NCBI GenBank assembly: GCA_013396755.1
Contig: VWZF01007012.1
Location: forward strand, 332,202-396,201
Source of the DNA: Sclerurus mexicanus
Lineage: Eukaryota > Chordata > Aves > Passeriformes > Furnariidae
DNA length: 64,000 nucleotides
Direction of reading: 5' to 3'
The notes below the pieces were generated by a model. The model saw only the letters and a list, made by a program, of their open reading frames with translations, ran no database searches and was not told the origin of the DNA. Below, one piece after another: positions 57,518 to 64,000 of this stretch. The translations under genes were made by a program, and so were the position numbers. Position 1 is the first letter of the stretch. Each line of letters begins with the position of its first letter.

Positions 57518-58055
57518 CCTGCTTCCAACTCTTTGCCATGGGCTGGGGCACCTTCCTCTAGAACAGGTTGATCCAAGCCCTGTCCAACCTGGCTTTGGGC
57601 AGTTCCAGGGATGGGGCAGCCACAGCTTCTCTGGGCAACCTGTGCCAGGGCCTGCCCACCCTTACAGGGAAGAAATTCTTCCTAATATCCCATCTAACCC
57701 TGCCCTCTGTCAGTGGGAAGCCATTCCCCCTTGTCCTGTCACTCATGCCCTTGTACAAAGTCCCTCTCCAGCTCTCCTGGACACCCTTTAGGCACTGGAA
57801 GGGGCTCTAAGGTGTCCCTGGAGCCTTCTCTTCTCCAGACTGAACACCCCCAGCTCTCCCAGCCTGTCTCCATAGCAGAGGTGATCCAGCCCTCTGAGCA
57901 TCTTTGTGACTTCCTCTGGACTCACCCCAGCAGGTCCACATTCTTGTTGGGTCCCCAGAGCTGGACGCAGTGCCAAAAGTGGGGTCTCATGAGAGCAGAG
58001 TAGAGGGGGATAACCTCCCTCCTCCTGCTGGTTTTGCTGTAGTCCGTGGCATAAA
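57518..58055 (-). mobile_element. CR1 LINE 3' part, about 540 bp
   Basis: On plus this is the complement of avian CR1: ATGGGCTGGGGCACCTTCC, CTGGGCAACCTGTGCCAGG, GGAAGAAATTCTTCCTAATA, CTTCTCTTCCAGACTGAACA-like blocks, and GGTCTCATGAGAGCAGAGTA. Minus-strand pieces translate to GRPWHRLPREAVAAPSLELP and DRLGELGVFSLEKRRLQG, the reverse-transcriptase tail, now in two frames and so not functional. It is the longest and best-kept transposon copy here. It is 5' truncated. Confidence 0.92.
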
Positions 58056-61000
58056 CCCCCCTTAGAGCAGAGATCTCTCAGCAGCTCAGTAAATGGCAAT
58101 TTAGTTTAGTTTTAACGTTAGGATTTGGGTCCTTCAGTTGCCAGAACATATAATCATGTGGATGAAATATTCCTCGCTGCAAATGCCGCTTCTCAGCATT
58201 CCTGCTCCCTGAAGTCAGTGGCTTTCAGAATAATGACCCCTTTGCACACACACTCTCAGCCTGGGAGGCAACAGGTTTATGAAATATCTCTTTTAAATGA
58301 GTCTGCTGAGTCTGTAAGAAGAAGAAGACAGAAATAATCCTGTCTCTGGCTCCCTACAGTTGGGCTTTAGTACTTGGAAAAGTTGTAGCCAATGGATTTG
58401 CTCCGGCCTCGGGTAGACATTGACAGATTTATAGAAGGAGGTGATGCGGCTTCAGCACAACTGCAACTCGGGGGGGAGACCTCTGCAAGCTCTTGAGGGT
58501 ACTCCAGATGTGTTGTCATCTTGTGCCTGTGCCTGTGCTGAGGCTGCTCTCAGCTTTTGTGTCCCACAGTGCTGGGCAAGGCACTAGAAGCCAGCGGAGA
58601 AGGGGGAAAAGGCTTCTTCTTCATCTCAAAAGCACAACAACAGTTTGGCGAAATGTGTTTGTACGTTTATGGTATTGCCACAAAAGCTGCTTTTACCCTC
58701 TTTCTTCGTTTGCCTTGCCTTTTCCTCCCCTCTTCCTCCAGGCTGCAATAACTATGTCCCAAAATGAAAGGAAGATTCACTTGTCTGCAGTTAGCAGAGG
58801 GGCTAAATTTGTTATACATTATGCACATTCTTCACGATGCAGCATTTTTTGCTGAACTCGAGAGGAATAATGTTACATAAGAAGCCCTGAACAGATTGTC
58901 TAAGAACACTATACAAGACAAATAATTCGAAGCTGTGACTCAAACTGTGTAACTACAAACTGAAGACAAGATCATTTTTTATCAACCAAGTGATAACACA
59001 AGTTTTATCATAATACCCTAAACGTTGCATCAACTTGAAAATAAACAGAGATCTCAATAGCCCGCTGTAGTTATCACCAGCAAACTCACATTTAGCTTCA
59101 CAACTCCATTCTGTCTTCTGACATAACCAGTCCCCAAACCAAAAATAATCTGCTCTACCTTTCAAAATGCCTTATCTATATATGCTATCAACAGACTGCT
59201 CCTTCAAGTGTTGTAACTTCTCTCTTAAATCTCCAAGTATAGAAAACTATAGGAGGAAATGAAGGGGATTCTGTACTGGGAAGAGTGTGTATCTTCTCAA
59301 AGTTTAAAATTAAAGCAGCATATGATAAAATTCACTACAAGCATGTCTTAGAAATATATTTTTACATTGATTGGTTTAGTACTCTCAGAGTTATTACATT
59401 TCTTATCGTCTGTCTATAAAGATATACTGGAAGTACCAGTGAAAATCCAGATAATGTTTTCATGGTTTTACATACACTATATTTCACACCAAGTACTGGA
59501 ATATATCACTCAATTTCTTATCTCACTAGTGTTGGTTTTATTCCCCTCTTCACATTTAATTTCAACTTTTTTTTAACATTTGCAGCCTCATGAAACCATT
59601 CACCTTTGTCAGTCTGTTTGAGGGTATGGTTGCCAGCATTCCCACTGCAATTCAGGCTGGGTTTCACACTTTTTGGCCAGAACAATTCTTCAAGTTCATC
59701 CAAATTGCTTTCAGTCTTCAAAATGTTGGGCCCACTCATTCAAATACTTAGTAAAAGTACTGTAAAACAGTTTATCATATTTTACTTTTGCTACCAAAAA
59801 GGCTCCCTCACTTTAGAGTTCAGCTATTAAAGTGTTTATCGTTATTGCCCGAAAACCTGCCCTTTTTACTTCAATTCTTATCATTAAAGGTCTGATGTTC
59901 CCCATCTCACAAAGGTGCTGTGCTCAGCTGCCTTGACTCCAGTGCAAAACACCTTCAGTTTGCCTCTGACAAAATGGAGCTGCAGCAGCGATTCAGGGCT
60001 GCTGGAAAACTGCTTCAATAAAACAGGACACTTGTCATATGGAAGGAAATACCGTTTGAATGCATTGCAGGGGTCAATAAATCCGCTGCTGGCTGGCTGT
60101 AGAGATAACTACCTTGTCTTACAAGGTCCAAGATTGCTTTTAGTTTATTTCAATAAAATTGTGGAGCATGTAGAAAGATGGGCAGGAGGATAATGGATCA
60201 GCACAGATTGTACCAGCTCCTTGTTGGATCCCTGATGGATTGTGGGGACAGTACAATCCCCCAGCCTGGAGGTTCATGTTTATGTTTGGTTTTTTTTTAG
60301 TTTTGTAAACACCGTGTTGCTTTCACTCCTGTCTCTCTAAAATTCACATCACTAAAGGACACAGGGATTATGTTTATCCAGCAGCACTTTCCCAAGGTCT
60401 TAGTGGACTGATGACACACTCCCGAGGAAGTCCAGTGGCTCATATTTGCTTTCATTTTTTCATAAACAAAGGGCCAAATTCAGTTTTATGTGTCGTGATC
60501 ACACGTGTCAGCTCTGGCAGAGATGTACCCTGGCCATGCAGTCCCAGGAGATCTCCTCTTTCCCAGGGCTGTTGGGACTGTGCCCTGTTCCTGTGCAGCA
60601 TCCCAGCTCCACTGACTGCTCCACTTTTACCTTGAGCACAGATGTGCTCTCTCTCCAGCAGATGCATTGCTGCCCTGGGGCAGATCACTTATTGGAGCAG
60701 ATGCTGATTTTTGCCTTTCACAGCAAAATACACACGATGCTGTAGCCCTGGACAGACTCTGGAGGAGCTGCTCCCCCTCCCCGTACACACTTCCCCCCCG
60801 TCCCCAGCTGATGGCTCCGCAGGCATCTGCCCAGCTTCCCTGTGCCAGGGGCTCTACTGCCTAACAAAGGCACTTTCCATAATGCCAGTGAGCATTAGAG
60901 TGGCCTACACATCGAAATACTGAAGGAAATGTGAAATACTGACAAATGAAGAGAGGAGATGTTTGGGTAACTGAAGACCAGGTTTAAGCCCAGAGCCTTG

Positions 61001-62220
61001 AATTCCCTGCCAACTCTCCTGTAATGGCCTTTGCAGCAGAAACCTGTGCACCCTGTGAGCTGTATCCCAGCTCTGAGGGGTTTGCTCCCATCATCTGGCC
61101 TCTGGGGGAGTCACAGGGTCCTGTTGTTTCCACCTTGTTGGGTTGGGACCCTGGCACGGGCAGTGTGGGATCTCTCCTGTCCCCAGGTATGTGTCGTGGG
61201 GGTTACGTGCATTGATGCAATGGAAGAACCTGCCCAGTTCTTCCTCAAGCAGGAGACAGAGGCAGGGGCTGTCTGAGCACCTCTAAGGCATCTGTTCTTG
61301 TCACATCTTCAGTTCTCTTTGTCACTCTTCAGTACACACTTTAATCTGGAGGTCGGCCCTTGATGAGAGGAGGAGCAGCTCCTCACCAATAGCAGGTTTT
61401 CCCTGATTTTGTCTGGTTTTCCTAGGTTTTAGCTCTCCCTAGGTCACTCCCCTGCTCTTACCTGTCCACCCCATGCACACCAAAGAACCCAGAGGAGAGC
61501 AGTGCTGGAACTGGACTGCACCAGTGGGATGCCCAAGGGGCACTGCTCCTCTTGGCTGCCAGTCAGAGAAAAATCTGGAAACTGGATCCATCTCCAAGAG
61601 ACTTTGATTATTTAATTTGCTTTCTGCTTGATTTAGCTATTTTCTGAAACAATCTCAGCAGTGAAAAGCCTTTTCAGAATAGAACAGGAAGATTTTCTTT
61701 CTTCTGAAAATGCTGAAACAAGTTATTTTGATTCTGCCAGATTTTTTGTTTGTTTGTTTGTTTCATTTCAAAATGAAATTCCAGTGAAACGCAGTCAGTT
61801 TTGTGAAGTACTTTGATTGTGATGGGCCCATGTATGCTGGCTTAAATATTTTTCTGGCTATCTCCATTTGGGAGAAGCGGGAGGGAAGGCAGAGCAGATG
61901 TCACACCATGCTTTGCAGAGCTGGAGATCTGGCACCCATCCGACAAACAGCCTTTAGGAAGAGTGGGAACATGGTGTGGGTGCAGCTGGGGCTCAGAAAG
62001 GGACAAGCTAAAGAAGAGGGAGAGTCATGGAAACCTTTCTGATGACAGGGCATGTAAACCACTGATGGTCGGGCTCTGGTGCCAACCTCTGCTACTGATT
62101 TCCAAGGGACCTCAAGCAAATGTCTGTGGCCCTGTGACCTGTAAAGGAGGCAATAACAGAGTGACTGACCCCTTGCATCACTGTGTCTACACAGATTTAG
62201 GCTTCTTAGGGCTGCAACAC
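58056..62220. other. Non-coding upstream flank, middle part
   Basis: No gene or recognisable repeat was seen except a (TTTG) run at 61745-61763. 58870-59900 is AT-rich. Short reading frames here have no recognisable similarity. Confidence 0.55.
61745..61763. repeat. (TTTG)n tetranucleotide run, 4.75 copies
   Basis: Four perfect TTTG units and a partial one, upstream of RIMS4. Confidence 0.9.
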
Positions 62221-62360
62221 CCTTTTTAGGGCTGCAAAAGCCCTCTAAAATCATTGAGCCCAACCTTTAACCCAGCACTGCCAACCCCACCACTAAACCA
62301 TGACCCCCATGGCCACATCTGCATGTCTTTTGCATCCCTCCAGGGATGGTGACTCAACAC
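62221..62360 (-). mobile_element. CR1 LINE 3' tail fragment
   Basis: Plus reads AAAAGCCCTCTAAAATCATT, GAGCCCAACCTTTAACCCAG, CACTGCCAACCCCACCACTA and CCTCCAGGGATGGTGACTCA, the complement of the CR1 tail variant common in songbird-type genomes. Homology fades after 62360. Confidence 0.85.
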
Positions 62361-64000
62361 AACTTTTGTGGTGTTATTTTGAACACCACAGCCCCCATCT
62401 AGGCTGTGCAAGGCAAGCAAGAGCAGTAATTGCCTGGACCTGTGAGTTTTTGCTAAGACAGGCAGTGGCAGAAGAATTTAAATGCACATCCCAGCATCCT
62501 GTCGACACAAAAAGAAATCCAGGCTTTGCAAAGTCAAAGAGAAGCAGTTTTGGCCTCCTGGGAGCTGCAAAATAGGTTGGGATGCCAAAAATAACCTGTT
62601 ACTAGTTATAGATGCTCCAGCTCTTTTACCGAGACATGAAAACTTGAGCTGGGTTTAATACAAGACACTTGTTTAGTGTCACTGTGACCTTCTGCAGATT
62701 TCCCATCCCGGCTTTAACCAAATTACAAATTAATCCGCCCTGTCACTTCATTGCTTTACTCTTGCATGAAGTGCCCTCAGTGAGATTCAACTTGATTTTG
62801 TAATGCCTTCATTTCCTCCGTGAATTCATCTGGGTGAAAACCTGCTTCCCAAGTGGTTGGTCCAGGTTGTCAGGAAATGAAGAGGAGTTCAGGTCCTCAG
62901 AAACACCCAAAAGAAATAGAAGCTCTCACAGGTGGTTTCAGGGCTTGGGGTTGCTGCTCCCATTGATTTAGCATCAGAGACCCAGCTCGCTTAGGATGTT
63001 TAACAGTTTCACACCTGTATTGACTGAGCAAAAAGCCACACTAAATTTCAGAAAGAAAATACTTGGCCCTCCTAAAAGAGTTATGGCCCAAGGATTTTTT
63101 CAAGGGAAATTATCTAAACCACAGATCAAGCTGGCAAATTCCTGCTCTACAGACCTTTCTGTTGGACACAGGGAAAACAAAGGAAATCAGCTGAGCAGGG
63201 ATACAGAGGTAGTCTTACCCTGGGAGCATTCGAGTGCCCATAGTGCTGGAGCTTGAGGTGCTGGAGTGAGTCTGGGAGCATCCACACAGGGTCTTGCAGC
63301 CAGTTCCAAGCTCAGCTCTTCTCACCCTGTGTCCAGCCCTGACAGCAGCAACCAAGTGTGTCAAAAGCCTGGTTCAGTCTCACCAGAGTCTGTCTGAGCC
63401 AAGCCAGGGTGGAGCATCCATGAGCCCCTCTATCCCAGGTCATCCCCCTGACCCTCAGTGGAGTGTGGTGCCTCCACAGCCCCATCCCCAGGCACATACA
63501 GGCCCCCCTGTGCAAGCACAGAGAACAGTCCAAGCTCTCCCCATGGATGTGGAGATTAGAGGCAGGAGATGAAGGGAGGGTGGAGTGAGATGTGGAGGTT
63601 GATCCTTCTTCACCCCACCTTTCTCATTGCAGCTATTATATATTTCTTGTGCTCCTTTCTGCTGTCAGGAGAGCCAAATCCTTCTCTGTGTTTTGCAGAA
63701 ACCATGAGCTGGACAAGAGGTGGGATTTTAGCTGGGAATGGGATGGCTTGGAGGAAAGGTCAACAGCCTGATATTCAGGGCTCACATCTCCTGCTCCCTC
63801 TGCAGGAGCGCCCAAGTGGAGGGGAGAGGAGAGGCAGCAAAAGGGGTCACTGGAGCAGAGATAAACAAAGGATAATCTTTCAGGCAACAATTCATCATTT
63901 AAAGCCAAAGCAGAGAAACAATTTTCCAGCTAGCACAGCATTAAACAGTTGGGCTAAACCACTTCAGCAGCAAGCAGGTGTCTCAGGGCTCAGGAAATGC
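62361..64000. other. Non-coding upstream flank, distal part
   Basis: No exon was recognised up to the window end. 62640-62830 is AT-rich and looks conserved. 63290-63560 is CA/CCT-rich and without similarity that I can name. The next gene is expected beyond the window. Confidence 0.5.

Overview
The window looks like avian nuclear DNA. It carries one conventional vertebrate gene spread over about 47 kb with GT-AG introns. The recognisable interspersed repeats are CR1-type LINE tails: 3'-end octamers such as ATTCTGTG, and degenerate CR1 reverse-transcriptase tails with a W/HNRLPRE-like motif. No SINE of mammalian type was recognised. No bacterial, viral, CRISPR, tRNA or rRNA feature was found.

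The gene is RIMS4 (RIM4-gamma), on the minus strand. Six coding exons can be placed to the base: 50754-50658, 20316-20175, 7492-7380, 6741-6640, 6389-6250 and 4315-4097. Joined, they give 813 nt, i.e. 270 codons plus a TAG stop, with every junction in phase and every intron GT-AG. The product is a short RIM family protein with a serine-rich N-terminal segment and a single C2 (C2B-type) domain. The calcium-coordinating acidic residues of that C2 domain are replaced, and a polybasic strand is kept. RIM gamma proteins work at synapses and in neuronal arborisation.

Layout: 1-4096 is the downstream flank and probable 3' UTR. 4097-7492 holds clustered exons 6 to 3. 7493-20174 is intron 2. 20175-20316 is exon 2. 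20317-50657 is the 30 kb intron 1. 50280-51090 is a CpG island with exon 1, the presumed promoter, a (CTG)6 run, one unresolved base (N at 50953) and a 16-bp minisatellite. 51091-64000 is non-coding upstream flank with CR1 copies and several AT-rich blocks that look like conserved non-coding DNA. In mammals the next gene on this side is YWHAB; it is not reached here.

I did not find an undescribed multi-gene system. The most testable oddities are a 102-nt in-frame cassette-exon candidate inside intron 5, the 16-bp-period repeat in the RIMS4 promoter island, a CpG-dense patch inside intron 2, a possible N-terminal extension upstream of a weak start context, and a set of candidate regulatory blocks.
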